The notes under the pieces are model-generated. The model made no database searches. It saw nothing but the letters and a program-made list of their open reading frames with translations, and was not told the DNA's origin. The position numbers and the translations under genes were made by a program. A DNA stretch of 64,000 bases, taken from NCBI GenBank assembly GCA_005938025.2, contig VCCI02000001.1, positions 806,001 to 870,000 of the forward strand, given 5' to 3'. This DNA comes from Inquilinus sp. KBS0705 (lineage in GTDB: Bacteria > Bacteroidota > Bacteroidia > Sphingobacteriales > Sphingobacteriaceae). Below are positions 31,333 to 41,000 of this stretch, in pieces; within the stretch, counting starts at the first letter, position 1; each line of letters starts with the position of its first letter.

Positions 31333-32391
31333 ATGAAAAAAAGACTTTTACTTTTATCTTTCTTTGTAGCTACAGTGTTTGCAGCAAGTGCGCAGGATAG
31401 CACTAAAACCGATCCGCCTTTGGCTATATCGGGTTCTGTTGATACTTATTATAAGTACGACTTCTCTAAACATAGTAACTTCCCTACCAGCTTTGCTTCT
31501 GATCAAAATTCTGTCTCTATCGGTATGATAGACCTTGCTTTAAAGAAAAAAGTAGGTAAGGCTGCCTTTGTAGGCGAGTTGTCATTCGGTCCGCGCGGCC
31601 AGTCGCAGTCTATACCAACTGCTGCCGGTACTTACGACGAAACCAGCAACAGCTACCACATTCAAAACTTATATGTATCGTACGATGTAACTGACCAGTT
31701 TAACTTAACCGCAGGTTATATGGCAACATTTATGGGTTACGAGGTGATTAGCCCGGTGGGTAACTTTAACTACTCAACTTCATATTTGTTCACCAATGGT
31801 CCGTTCCAAAACCCCGGCTTTAAAGCTACTTACGCTTTTAGCAGCAAGGCAAGTTTAATGGCCGGTATATTTAACGATTCGTGGAACTACTACAAATCAA
31901 TAAACAAGGTAAATACCTTTGGCGCGCAATTAATGCTGGCCCCTGTAACCGGCTGGACAGCTTACATCAATTTATTAAGCGGCAAATTATCGGGTACCGA
32001 AATTGACCTGACCACAACCTACCAAATAACCAGTGCATTTAAATTGGGCTTAAACGCTGCAGATTTTTCGGCAGCTGATGCGGTTGCAACAGGTGGTTTT
32101 ACAGGCGTAGCTTTATACCCACAATTAGCGGTATCTAAAGATGTTACTTTAGGTGTAAGAGGCGAGTACTTTAAAACTAAAACAGGTACTTATGCAACCT
32201 TTGGCCCTAAACCAGGTAGCTCGGTAATGGCTTATACCTTTACCGCCAACATTAAGGGCGGCCCGCTAACCTTTATCCCAGAGGTAAGGTTTGATAATAA
32301 TAAAGCCATAACTGATGGCTTTACCGATAGCAAATTAGCAGGTACTAAAACAGCTTCACAATTTGTATTAGCAGCTGTATACGCTTTCTAA
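31333..32391 (+). CDS. Outer-membrane beta-barrel porin (BBP2/OmpL-like)
   Basis: A 352-residue protein with a signal peptide (MKKRLLLLSFF..., cut after ASA-Q). The mature part is a run of alternating hydrophobic/polar strands with ISGSVDTYYKYDF at the start and SQFVLAAVYAF at the end, the aromatic C terminus typical of outer-membrane barrels. NLYVSYDVTDQFNLTAGYMATFMGYEVISP and the following GNFNYSTSYLF match the beta-barrel porin-2 pattern. The substrate is unknown. It is divergent from glnN; in related bacteria such porins often sit near nitrogen genes, so a nitrogen link is possible but not shown. Confidence 0.85.
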   Translation: MKKRLLLLSFFVATVFAASAQDSTKTDPPLAISGSVDTYYKYDFSKHSNFPTSFASDQNSVSIGMIDLALKKKVGKAAFVGELSFGPRGQSQSIPTAAGTYDETSNSYHIQNLYVSYDVTDQFNLTAGYMATFMGYEVISPVGNFNYSTSYLFTNGPFQNPGFKATYAFSSKASLMAGIFNDSWNYYKSINKVNTFGAQLMLAPVTGWTAYINLLSGKLSGTEIDLTTTYQITSAFKLGLNAADFSAADAVATGGFTGVALYPQLAVSKDVTLGVRGEYFKTKTGTYATFGPKPGSSVMAYTFTANIKGGPLTFIPEVRFDNNKAITDGFTDSKLAGTKTASQFVLAAVYAF

Positions 32392-32421
32392 GCGTTTTAA
32401 AACTAAACGATCTGATTTTTT

Positions 32422-32455
32422 ATAAGCCATCCGTATATCCTTACGGATGGCTTAT
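32422..32455. terminator. Hairpin between porin and DUF4468 genes
   Basis: ATAAGCCATCCGTA / TACGGATGGCTTAT, a perfect 14-base stem with a weak T tract. It ends 9 bases before the next ATG, and its right arm overlaps a possible -7 sequence TATCTTTA. Confidence 0.7.
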
Positions 32456-32464
32456 CTTTATAAC

Positions 32465-33046
32465 ATGAAAAAAATATTACTCGGTTTTTTGTGTATGTGG
32501 TTTGCCCAAACCGCCTCGGCACAAAAAGATTCACTACAGTTTGATGAGAATAACAACTATGTATATTACCATGTAGTTGATAAGCCGGGCTTTACCGCCG
32601 ATACCCTTTACAACCGTAGCCGCGCATTTACCAAAGCCTTTAAGCTATTAATACCCGCCGATAAAAAGTTTGCACCCAACAGCGTAGATGGTAAGGGTAA
32701 ATTTTTAGTATACAACGGCCCATCCATGATACGTAAGGAAACCGGTGCTATATCGTACACCTTGTTTATAGAAACCAAAGAAGGTAAGTACCGCTATAAG
32801 CTAAGCGATTTTTTATATACGCCCTACGTACGCGACAGGTTTAACAATATGGTACCTGTTGCCGGTTTGGATATTCCCTTAGAGAAATTGCAGACCAAAT
32901 ACGGCAAAAAAGAGGCCGACGCCATACTGGCCCAGGCAGGTGCATTTAGTATAAGCACGGCCAATAAAATAAAGGAATACATGGATAAAGTGTCGAATTT
33001 TAAGAAAGCTGAGCCGGTAAAAAAGGTTGCAACCGATAAATGGTAG
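32465..33046 (+). CDS. Secreted DUF4468 protein
   Basis: A 193-residue protein of unknown function. ATG 32465 gives a clean signal peptide (MKKILLGFLCMWFAQTASAQ). The mature part begins DSLQFDENNNYVYYHVVDKPG, then LYNRSRAFTKAFK and a RDRFNNMVPVAGLDIPLEKL segment, which fit DUF4468, a TBP-like-fold domain common in Bacteroidota envelope proteins. The C terminus is Lys-rich and perhaps disordered. It probably acts in the periplasm. The upstream hairpin separates it from the porin gene. Confidence 0.82.
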   Translation: MKKILLGFLCMWFAQTASAQKDSLQFDENNNYVYYHVVDKPGFTADTLYNRSRAFTKAFKLLIPADKKFAPNSVDGKGKFLVYNGPSMIRKETGAISYTLFIETKEGKYRYKLSDFLYTPYVRDRFNNMVPVAGLDIPLEKLQTKYGKKEADAILAQAGAFSISTANKIKEYMDKVSNFKKAEPVKKVATDKW

Positions 33047-33218
33047 ATCACGCTTTCTAATAAATTTTCCTGTTCCAAATATAATTTGCAATAACAGGGC
33101 ATTGACAATATAATAGTTGTATGAATAGCTAATTACGATTGATTATTTTGTAAAAATGCAATTTATGCAACATTATATATGGCAAAAGCGTTAAATTAGA
33201 AAATAAAATTTCAACGCT

Positions 33219-34034
33219 ATGCTTAACACAAAACTTAATTTGTACAATGCCGAGTGGCTCGACGTTGTATTCAGCGATCGTAACAAAGCTTACGGTGCTT
33301 ATGACCTGCGCAACCATTACGGGCAAACCATGGTAAAAGCCATGGGGATTGCCTTTACCAGTATTATTGCGGCCGCCTTGCTGTATAACTATGCAGTAAA
33401 GCAACCGATATCATTATCTCATGATAGGGAAGTAATAGTAGAACTACCTTCACTTCCTACCGTAGTACCTCCAAAAAAGGAAGTCCAACCAGTTAAAACT
33501 GTTGCCGCAAAACCATTACCTCCTGTAAAAACTACGGCATTCTTACCGCCGGTAGTTACATCCGAGCCGGTAACCACAGACCCACCCGTTATTGATAAAA
33601 TAGTAGGTGAAGTAGGTGCTGTTACCACTACCGGAACCGGCAAAGTGCCTCCAATTGTTGAAACCCCTGTAACCAGTGGCGGCGGTGGCACAGCCCCTAA
33701 AGTAGATGATTCAGAACATACAACTGTAGGCCTGCAGGTAATGCCCGAGCCGGATGGCGGCGCTGCCGGATGGGCTAAGTTTTTAAGCCGTAACCTGCGC
33801 TTTCCGGCACAGGCACAGGATGCAAATGTGGGCGGCCGGGTATTGATCAGCTTTGTAATTGAAAAAGATGGCCGCTTATCCGACCTTACCGTAATAAACA
33901 AAGCCGGCTACGGTATGGACGAAGAAGCCCTGCGTGTGCTAAAATTAGCCAAACCCTGGAAACCCGGCATGCAAAACGGCCAGCCGGTAAGGGTGCGCTA
34001 CACCATCCCTATGAATTTTCAACTGAGCGAGTAG
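33219..34034 (+). CDS. tonB: TonB energy-transducer protein
   Basis: Inner-membrane protein of 271 residues that would pass proton-motive energy from ExbBD to outer-membrane receptors. A short cytoplasmic N terminus with WLDVVFSDRNKAYGAYDLR (a Bacteroidota TonB hallmark) precedes one transmembrane helix (about 42-60). A Pro/Val/Thr-rich periplasmic linker follows (about 70-170). The C-terminal TonB domain (about 180-271) has the RNLRFPAQAQDANVGGRVLISF strand region and ends in VRVRYTIPMNFQL. exbB and exbD are not adjacent. The partner could be the Oar-like receptor in this window, but this is not proven. Confidence 0.92.
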   Translation: MLNTKLNLYNAEWLDVVFSDRNKAYGAYDLRNHYGQTMVKAMGIAFTSIIAAALLYNYAVKQPISLSHDREVIVELPSLPTVVPPKKEVQPVKTVAAKPLPPVKTTAFLPPVVTSEPVTTDPPVIDKIVGEVGAVTTTGTGKVPPIVETPVTSGGGGTAPKVDDSEHTTVGLQVMPEPDGGAAGWAKFLSRNLRFPAQAQDANVGGRVLISFVIEKDGRLSDLTVINKAGYGMDEEALRVLKLAKPWKPGMQNGQPVRVRYTIPMNFQLSE

Positions 34035-34057
34035 GGGCCAAATAGGCGCATACATTT

Positions 34058-34086
34058 AATAGCGACGGTTTTTTACCGTCGCTATT
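34058..34086. terminator. Terminator after tonB
   Basis: AATAGCGACGGT / ACCGTCGCTATT with a T-rich loop, followed by TTTG: a strong intrinsic terminator on the plus strand. Confidence 0.9.
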
Positions 34087-34146
34087 TTTGTTAGGTGCTG
34101 TGTATAAGCTTTCTGCTTTTTCCTTTCGGCTTTAAGCCTTTTTTGC

Positions 34147-34154
34147 TAATTTTG
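34147..34154 (+). promoter_or_regulatory. Predicted -7 box of purL
   Basis: TAATTTTG, a full TAnnTTTG match, 29 bases before the TTG start of purL. Confidence 0.55.
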
Positions 34155-34183
34155 CGCATCCTTTCAACATAAACAATTACACA

Positions 34184-36412
34184 TTGGAGACGCAGGAATT
34201 AACCACCGTTGAAACCGCCAAAGATCTTGGCTTACTACCCGAAGAATTTGAACGCATAAAAGAGATACTGGGCCGCGTGCCTAACTTTACCGAGCTATCT
34301 ATCTTCGCGGTAATGTGGAGCGAGCACTGCTCATACAAAAACTCCATCACCTGGCTTAAAACATTGCCTAAGGATGGCCCGCGCATGCTGGCAAAGGCCG
34401 GCGAAGAAAATGCCGGACTGGTTGACCTTGGCGGCGGCGTAGGATGCGCATTTAAAATAGAATCACATAACCACCCATCAGCATTGGAGCCTTACCAGGG
34501 CGCTGCTACGGGTGTGGGCGGTATCAACCGCGATATATTTACCATGGGTGCACGCCCTATTGCCCAAATGAATTCGTTACGCTTCGGCGACCTTAGCCTG
34601 GATAAAACCAAATGGCTGGTTAAAGGCGTGGTTAAAGGTATTAGTCATTATGGCAATGCCTTTGGTATACCAACCGTAGGCGGCGAGCTTTTCTTTGACG
34701 AGTGCTACAACATCAACCCATTGGTTAACGCGTTTTCGGCAGGTATTGTAAAGGCCGGCGAAACTGTGTCTGCAACCTCTTATGGTGTGGGTAACCCGGT
34801 ATACATAGTTGGGTCGGCTACGGGTAAAGATGGTATACATGGCGCGGCTTTCGCATCAAAAGATATTACCGAAGATTCGGTTAACGATTTGCCGGCAGTA
34901 CAGGTAGGTGACCCTTTCCAGGAGAAACTGTTGTTAGAGGCCACCTTAGAAGTAATTAAAACAGGTGCCGTTATTGGTATGCAGGATATGGGTGCGGCAG
35001 GTATCATCTGCTCAAACTCAGAAATGAGCGCCAAAGGCGAGCACGGTATGAAAATATACTTGGATCGTGTACCTATGCGCCAGGAGAACATGAAACCATA
35101 CGAGATACTGCTTTCCGAATCTCAGGAACGCATGCTTATTGTGGTTGAAAAAGGTAAAGAAGCGCTTGTTGAAGCTGTATTTGATAAGTGGGACCTAAAT
35201 TGCGCTATTATTGGGGAAGTAACCGATACCCAACGCCTGGAGTACTTTATGAATGGCGAAAAGGTAGCCGATGTACCTGCAGATGACTTGGTATTGGGCG
35301 GCGGTGCCCCAATTTACGAACGCGAATACCGCGAGCCTGCTTATTTTGCCGAAAACCAGAAATTTAAAATTGAAGATGTTGCCCAGCCCGAAAACTTAAT
35401 TGATGTGGCCGAGCATTTGGTGGCACATGCCAACCTTGCATCAAAACGTTGGGTTACCGACCAGTACGACTCCATGATAGGTACTGCTACCATGACCACC
35501 AACCGCCCAAGCGATGCAGCGGTGGTTGCGGTTAAAGAAACCGACAAAGCTATTGTATTAACCTGCGATTGTAACTCGCGCTATGTATATGCCGACCCGC
35601 AAAAAGGTACGGCCATTGCAGTTGCCGAAGCTGCCCGTAACATTACCTGTGCAGGCGGCGAACCGGTAGCAATAACCAACTGTTTAAACTTCGGTAACCC
35701 CTACAAGCCCGAGGTTTACTGGCAGTTTGTAGGTGCCATAAAGGGAATGGGCGAAGCTTGTTTAAAGTTTGAAACTCCGGTAACCGGTGGTAACGTTAGT
35801 TTTTACAACCAATCATCAGATGAAGGACCGGTATTCCCGACACCTACCATTGGTATGCTGGGTGTAATGGACGACCAGGATAACCTGATGACGCTTGATT
35901 TTAAACAACCCGGCGACCTGATATACCTGGTGGGCGAATCGCAAAACGATATCGCTTCATCGCAATACCTGGCATCGTACCACAAAATAGTAAAAGCACC
36001 GGCACCTTATTTTGATCTGGATAAGGAATACGCTATGCACCAGGTGATAAAGCAGCTTATTAAGCATAAAGTAGTACAGTCTGCACATGATGTGGCCGAT
36101 GGCGGTTTATACATCGCATTGGTTGAATCGTGCCTGCCTAATGGTTTGGGCTTCGATATCGAAACGGATAGCAGCATACGTAAGGATGCGTTTTTGTTTG
36201 GCGAGGCGCAGGGCAGGGTAGTAGTGAGTGTTGCCCCTGATGATCAGGAACGCTTTATAGAGATGATGGCTACCAGTGAGGTTGAATTTAGCCTGTTAGG
36301 TACCGTTAACGGCATTGGCAATACCAATATTGATGATGAGCTGTTTGGTAACATCACCGATATTAAAATGGTACACGATAATGTACTGCATGTAATTTTA
36401 GGCGACGCGTAA
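34184..36412 (+). CDS. purL: Phosphoribosylformylglycinamidine synthase, small-type PurL
   Basis: Converts FGAR to FGAM with ATP and ammonia in purine synthesis. The 742-residue small form needs separate PurQ and PurS subunits, which are not in this window. Motifs: FAVMWSEHCSYKNS near residue 45, KIESHNHPSALEPYQGAATGVGG, and VTGGNVSFYNQ. The start is TTG 34184: no in-frame ATG exists between the promoter and this codon, and the next ATG (in MWSEHCS) would delete conserved sequence. The stop overlaps the next ATG by one base (TAATG), coupling it to the VOC gene. Strong start-codon weakness may limit expression. Confidence 0.95.
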   Translation: METQELTTVETAKDLGLLPEEFERIKEILGRVPNFTELSIFAVMWSEHCSYKNSITWLKTLPKDGPRMLAKAGEENAGLVDLGGGVGCAFKIESHNHPSALEPYQGAATGVGGINRDIFTMGARPIAQMNSLRFGDLSLDKTKWLVKGVVKGISHYGNAFGIPTVGGELFFDECYNINPLVNAFSAGIVKAGETVSATSYGVGNPVYIVGSATGKDGIHGAAFASKDITEDSVNDLPAVQVGDPFQEKLLLEATLEVIKTGAVIGMQDMGAAGIICSNSEMSAKGEHGMKIYLDRVPMRQENMKPYEILLSESQERMLIVVEKGKEALVEAVFDKWDLNCAIIGEVTDTQRLEYFMNGEKVADVPADDLVLGGGAPIYEREYREPAYFAENQKFKIEDVAQPENLIDVAEHLVAHANLASKRWVTDQYDSMIGTATMTTNRPSDAAVVAVKETDKAIVLTCDCNSRYVYADPQKGTAIAVAEAARNITCAGGEPVAITNCLNFGNPYKPEVYWQFVGAIKGMGEACLKFETPVTGGNVSFYNQSSDEGPVFPTPTIGMLGVMDDQDNLMTLDFKQPGDLIYLVGESQNDIASSQYLASYHKIVKAPAPYFDLDKEYAMHQVIKQLIKHKVVQSAHDVADGGLYIALVESCLPNGLGFDIETDSSIRKDAFLFGEAQGRVVVSVAPDDQERFIEMMATSEVEFSLLGTVNGIGNTNIDDELFGNITDIKMVHDNVLHVILGDA

Positions 36413-36801
36413 TGCTTAAACTGAACAGGATACATCATATTGCTATCATCTGTTCGGATTACAACCGTTCTAAATATTTTTATACACAAGTGCTTGGCTT
36501 TAAAATAGTACGCGAAGTTTATCGCGAAGCAAGACAATCATACAAGCTCGATCTGGAAGTTAACGGACTATACCAGATCGAGCTTTTTTCTTTTCCTGAC
36601 CCCACACCAAGGCCATCGCGACCTGAAGCCGCCGGCCTGCGCCACTTAGCTTTTGAGGTGGCTGATATAGACGAGGCGGTATTTTATTTAAACGAGCTGG
36701 AGGTAGTTACCGAGCCTATCCGCATTGATGAATTTACAGGCAAGCGCTTTACCTTTTTTACCGACCCCGATGGGTTACCGCTCGAACTTTACGAGGTGTA
36801 A
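36412..36801 (+). CDS. VOC-family (glyoxalase-like) protein
   Basis: A 129-residue single VOC domain. The start LNRIHHIAIICSDYNRSKYFY has the N-terminal metal-ligand His, then FPDPTPRPSRPEAAGLRHLA with a second His, and DPDGLPLELYEV with the C-terminal Glu ligand. It resembles the SMU508/GloA2 group of lactoylglutathione-lyase-like proteins, for which substrates are uncertain. It overlaps purL by one base and is probably cotranslated with it; the reason for the pairing is unclear. Confidence 0.9.
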   Translation: MLKLNRIHHIAIICSDYNRSKYFYTQVLGFKIVREVYREARQSYKLDLEVNGLYQIELFSFPDPTPRPSRPEAAGLRHLAFEVADIDEAVFYLNELEVVTEPIRIDEFTGKRFTFFTDPDGLPLELYEV

Positions 36802-36838
36802 CCGGGCAGTTAGTCAGCTCATTTTTTGTAATGTTATT

Positions 36839-36846
36839 TAGTTTTG
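36839..36846 (+). promoter_or_regulatory. Predicted -7 box of the DUF1080 gene
   Basis: TAGTTTTG, 27 bases before ATG 36874. Confidence 0.45.
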
Positions 36847-36873
36847 TACTTTTAAGGCTAAATAAACCAATAC

Positions 36874-37863
36874 ATGAAAATCTCACCAATTTTAAACACT
36901 AAACATTTTGTCCGCTTTTTTGGGCTGCAGATACTTGCTATCGCACTCATTTTTTCATCTAACATATCTTTTGCGCAGCAAGTAATAGGGAAACCTTTAG
37001 AGAAAGACCCTGATGTGGTAGGCAGATGGGACCTTACCATTGCCAAAGAAGGTAAAAACCTGCCCGGATGGCTGGAAGTACAAAAATCGGGCACCAGTAC
37101 GCTTATAGGGCGCTTTACCTACGCCTTTGGTAGCGCAAGGCCTATATCTGAAGTAAAACCCAAGGATGGTAAGTATACTTTCTCTATCCCACCGCAATGG
37201 GAGGCAGGCAGCAGCAATATGGATTTTGAGTTTGAAGTGAGCGGCGATATGCTTAAAGGTACCATGGTTTACACCGATGGCGTAAGTTATAGCTTTACGG
37301 GAGTGCGCGCGCCATCATTGGTACGCACTAAGCCGCCGGTTTGGGGTAAACCTATTCGTTTGTTTAATGGTAAAGATACCAAAGGCTGGCATACCGATGG
37401 CAAAAACCAATGGGTTGTTGAAAACGGTATTTTAAGAAGCAAGCAATCGGGTGCTAACCTGATAACCGACAAAAAATTCAACGATTTTAAATTGCATGTA
37501 GAATTCAGGTATAAAAAAGGAAGCAATAGCGGTGTTTACCTGCGCGGTCGTTACGAGATACAAATTATTGATACAGATGTACCTGAGCCTATAAACAACG
37601 TGTTTAGCTCGGTATATGGCTTTGTACCACCAAACAAAATGATGTCTAAAAATCCCGGCGAATGGCAGTCATACGATATTACGTTGGTGGGGCGTATCAT
37701 TACCATTGTTGCAAACGGAACAAGGGTAATTAGCGAGGCACAGATACCCGGCCTAACAGGTGGTGCTATTAACAGTGCCGAGGGTGAACCTGGCCCAATC
37801 CTAATACAAGGCGACCACGGCCCTATAGATTACCGCAATATTGTGATAACACCGGCTAAGTAA
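36874..37863 (+). CDS. Secreted DUF1080 (3-keto-disaccharide hydrolase-like) protein
   Basis: A 329-residue secreted protein with a signal peptide ending near FAQ. Residues about 45-150 form a small beta domain (VGRWDLTIAKEGKNLPGWLE). The C-terminal half (about 160-325) is a DUF1080 concanavalin-like fold with IRLFNGKDTKGWHTDGK, FKLHVEFRYKKGSNSGVYLRGRYEIQI and a final QGDHGPIDYRNIVI. Members cleave 3-keto-glycosides or related sugars; exact substrate here is unknown. A strong terminator follows. Confidence 0.9.
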   Translation: MKISPILNTKHFVRFFGLQILAIALIFSSNISFAQQVIGKPLEKDPDVVGRWDLTIAKEGKNLPGWLEVQKSGTSTLIGRFTYAFGSARPISEVKPKDGKYTFSIPPQWEAGSSNMDFEFEVSGDMLKGTMVYTDGVSYSFTGVRAPSLVRTKPPVWGKPIRLFNGKDTKGWHTDGKNQWVVENGILRSKQSGANLITDKKFNDFKLHVEFRYKKGSNSGVYLRGRYEIQIIDTDVPEPINNVFSSVYGFVPPNKMMSKNPGEWQSYDITLVGRIITIVANGTRVISEAQIPGLTGGAINSAEGEPGPILIQGDHGPIDYRNIVITPAK

Positions 37864-37881
37864 ATAATAGTTAACAGTAAT

Positions 37882-37916
37882 AAAAAGGGTGAACTTATCT
37901 AAAGTTCACCCTTTTT
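37882..37916. terminator. Terminator after the DUF1080 gene
   Basis: AAAAAGGGTGAACTT, loop ATCTA, AAGTTCACCCTTTTT: a perfect 15-base stem. Confidence 0.93.
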
Positions 37917-37953
37917 GTTTTGTTGAGTGTTTTAGTAATAACCTAATAAACGA

Positions 37954-38051
37954 TGTCATTTCGAACGACGAAGGAGGAGAAATCTTGTTCGATATGCAAA
38001 GTCGGCCACCTTTCGTTTGAACAAGATTTCTCTCTGTCGTTCGAAATGACA
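37954..38051. repeat. 98-base dispersed palindromic repeat
   Basis: TGTCATTTCGAACGAC at the left end and its exact inverse at the right end, with a second inner pair GAGAAATCTTGTTC / GAACAAGATTTCTC. Sequences of this type are widespread between genes in Bacteroidota. It lies between the DUF1080 and A2M genes. Confidence 0.85.
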
Positions 38052-38063
38052 GCGAATAGATTC

Positions 38064-41000
38064 CTACTTCACTACCTCAATCCATTGGCCTTTTATTAAG
38101 GCGTTAATATCATGGTTATACATAGCTTCGCAATAGGCGGCGGACAGGTAGTATTTGCCTGCGTAGGCCGCGTTCAGCATTACGTAGTAGGTAACTTCTT
38201 TACCTTCCTCTAAGCTAAAATAAGTGTTTACCCGGTCGTCGCGTATATCGCGATAGTCGGATAATGAAGATTTAAAGGCCTCGTCATTATTCAGCATACG
38301 GCTGTTCAGTATCTCCCATCCTGATGGGAATATCTGCGTTAATGCCAGGTTATCATACCGCCCGCGTTTGCCAGGGTTTTTAATGTTTACCTGGGCCACA
38401 AAATCAGTCCCTTGTTTTAGGGTAGATGGATCTACCGGCTTACCGCTTAGCGTAAAATAGCCTATCCGCATTTGTAATATATCGGGGTTAATATAAGTAT
38501 TTACATCCTGGCCCGATGATGGCTGGCCCTGTTGTATCAAACGTACATACAATTTATTGCTGCCGCTGTTTTTGAGCGACACTTTGCCGCCATTAGCCGC
38601 CACTGCCTGCTGCCACATATACGATGCGGAATTAACATTGCCTTTTGCCGCGCCTGCGTTGTAATTAAAGCTAAGCTTGCCGCCGGCTTTGTTTATCCCG
38701 CAATACTGCGCAATAGCAACAAGCGAATAAGCTGTAGTTTGCGTGCTGTACCAGCTATCCTGCGATAGCCTTGCCGCCACGGTACGCAATAAACCCGATG
38801 CCTTTTGCTGCTGCCCCAATAGGGTTAGGGTTTCAAGTATCATAGCCTCATCGCGTAAGTCGGAGCCGTAGGTGCCATACATACTGTTGTAGGGCTTAAT
38901 GGTGGTTGGTAAGCCGTTTATCATGCGTAAACCTATCTCGGGCTGGCCCGCCAATTTGTAAGCAGCAGCCAGGCGCCAGCGTGCTTCTACGCTTAGGTAC
39001 TGGTATTCGCGCAGCCTGTTCATGGCACCCAGTTCAGGCGAGCCGGAAAGCGCCAGTAAGTATAAACGATAGGCCTGTACCAGATCAGTATAGTAATAAT
39101 AGCCATGAATATTTGAGCGCGGGTCTGGCGACCAGTTGATAGCCTTTTGTTTTTGATAACGTTTCCAATCATCAACAAAGCCTGCCGGTATGCTGTAGCC
39201 TTTGGCCTGTGCCGCTAATATAAAGTGGCCTGCATAGTTGGTGCCCCATTCATCAGCATCACCATAGCCCGGCCAGTAGCTTAAGCCGCCGCCTTGTACC
39301 CTAAAGCCGTTTAAGCGGTTAATGCTCATTTTAACATTGCGCTCGGCTTCGGCTTTTTGCCTGTCGCTAAGGTCGAATAACTGGCCCAGGTACAATTGAG
39401 GGAAACCTGCCGATGTAGTTTGCTCAACACAACCATGCGGATAAGTAATTAAATAATTTAAGCGCTTGGCTATGTTTAAAGGCGGAATGCTGGCTACCTC
39501 AAGCGTGGCTTTATTGGTACCGTTTATACCTATAGCGTTGTATTCAACGTTCCATGCTTCGCCCGGTTTCAATTCTTTCTCCAGTATGCGTGTAACCGGC
39601 GGGTTGGGGTTGCGCACATTCAATTCGACATCGTAAGCCGAGGTTTCGCTGCCGGCTTTGGCAACAATATGCACCTTACCTACGCCTACAAAATCCTTAA
39701 CACTTAAGTCGAATGTAACCAGTTGATCGCCCGGCTTTGCAAATTTAACCACTTTAATGTTATTGCCGCCCAAATTGCTAAATGCGTTTGATTGTACCTG
39801 CACTGTAACCGATTTGATATTGTTCTCCATTGCAAATATTGTTACCGGTAACTGTACCTGTTCCGACGGACCTAATACGCGCGGCAGGGTAGCCAGTATC
39901 ATCAAAGGCTTTTTAACAGCAACGGCTTTTTCGGCCTGGCCGTAAGCACCATCGTGCCCGGCAATAACCATTGCCTTAACCGAGCCTATGTATTGCGGCA
40001 GGGTGAATTTTTTGGTTTGACTTTCACCTTTATCCAGGTGAAAAGGCCCTAAAAACTTCACCACCGGCTTAAAGCGATTAACCGATACATTCTTATTAAC
40101 ACCGGATGTGCCGTCGCCGCCAATACTTAAAATACGCTCTAAACCACCGCCAAATGCACCAATCACATAATCGAACAGGTCCCAGGTTTTTACACCTAAT
40201 GCTTCGCGGGCATAAAATGCTTCATGCGGGTCGGGGGTTTTATAGTTGGTAATATCCAGCAGGCCTTCATCCACAATAGCAATGGTATAGGTCATTTCCT
40301 TGCCAGATGCTTCCGATACAGTTATGGCCGTTTGTGTCTCCGGTCGTATTTTATCGGGCATGCTGATAACCGGTTTCAATATCGTTTCGGGGTTATCTAC
40401 CTGTAGTGGTATAGCACCATACATCCGTATAGGCAAGTCATTAACGGTTTGCGCGTGCTTTTGCAATAATGTAACGTTTACAAAAACGTTGGGCGCCATG
40501 GTTTCATCAATTTTAAAGCTGTAGCGGGTTTCGCCTTTTTTGGCGTCTATCCAAACAGTTTTTAAAACTTTACTGCCATTTTCAAAGCTGATGAGTGCCC
40601 TGCCATCGCCCCCGGTAGGGATGGTTAGCGTGGCTTCTTCGCCAACTTTGTAATTGGTTTTATCAGCCGTGAATGATAGCATAGCCGCCTCGGTAGGGTC
40701 AGTCTGCTGCAAACGCTCCGACCAATTTGGCCAATCAGCATAAATGATCTTACCGGTAGAGTGGCCCGTTTCCGGATCTTTTACACGGATAAGATAGCGG
40801 CCCCAATCTGCCTGGTTTATTTTCAGGTTCCATTTACCTTTACCGTTTTGCACCTGCACCGTTTCGGTTTTAATGAGTTTGTTGTAACGGTCCTGTGTAA
40901 AGTTGCTCATTTGGTCGCCCGTCTCGTCCCACCACCAGCGCCATTGAATTTTGTACAACTCTACCTGTACATTACGGGTGCCTGCTAAGGCGTTACCTTT

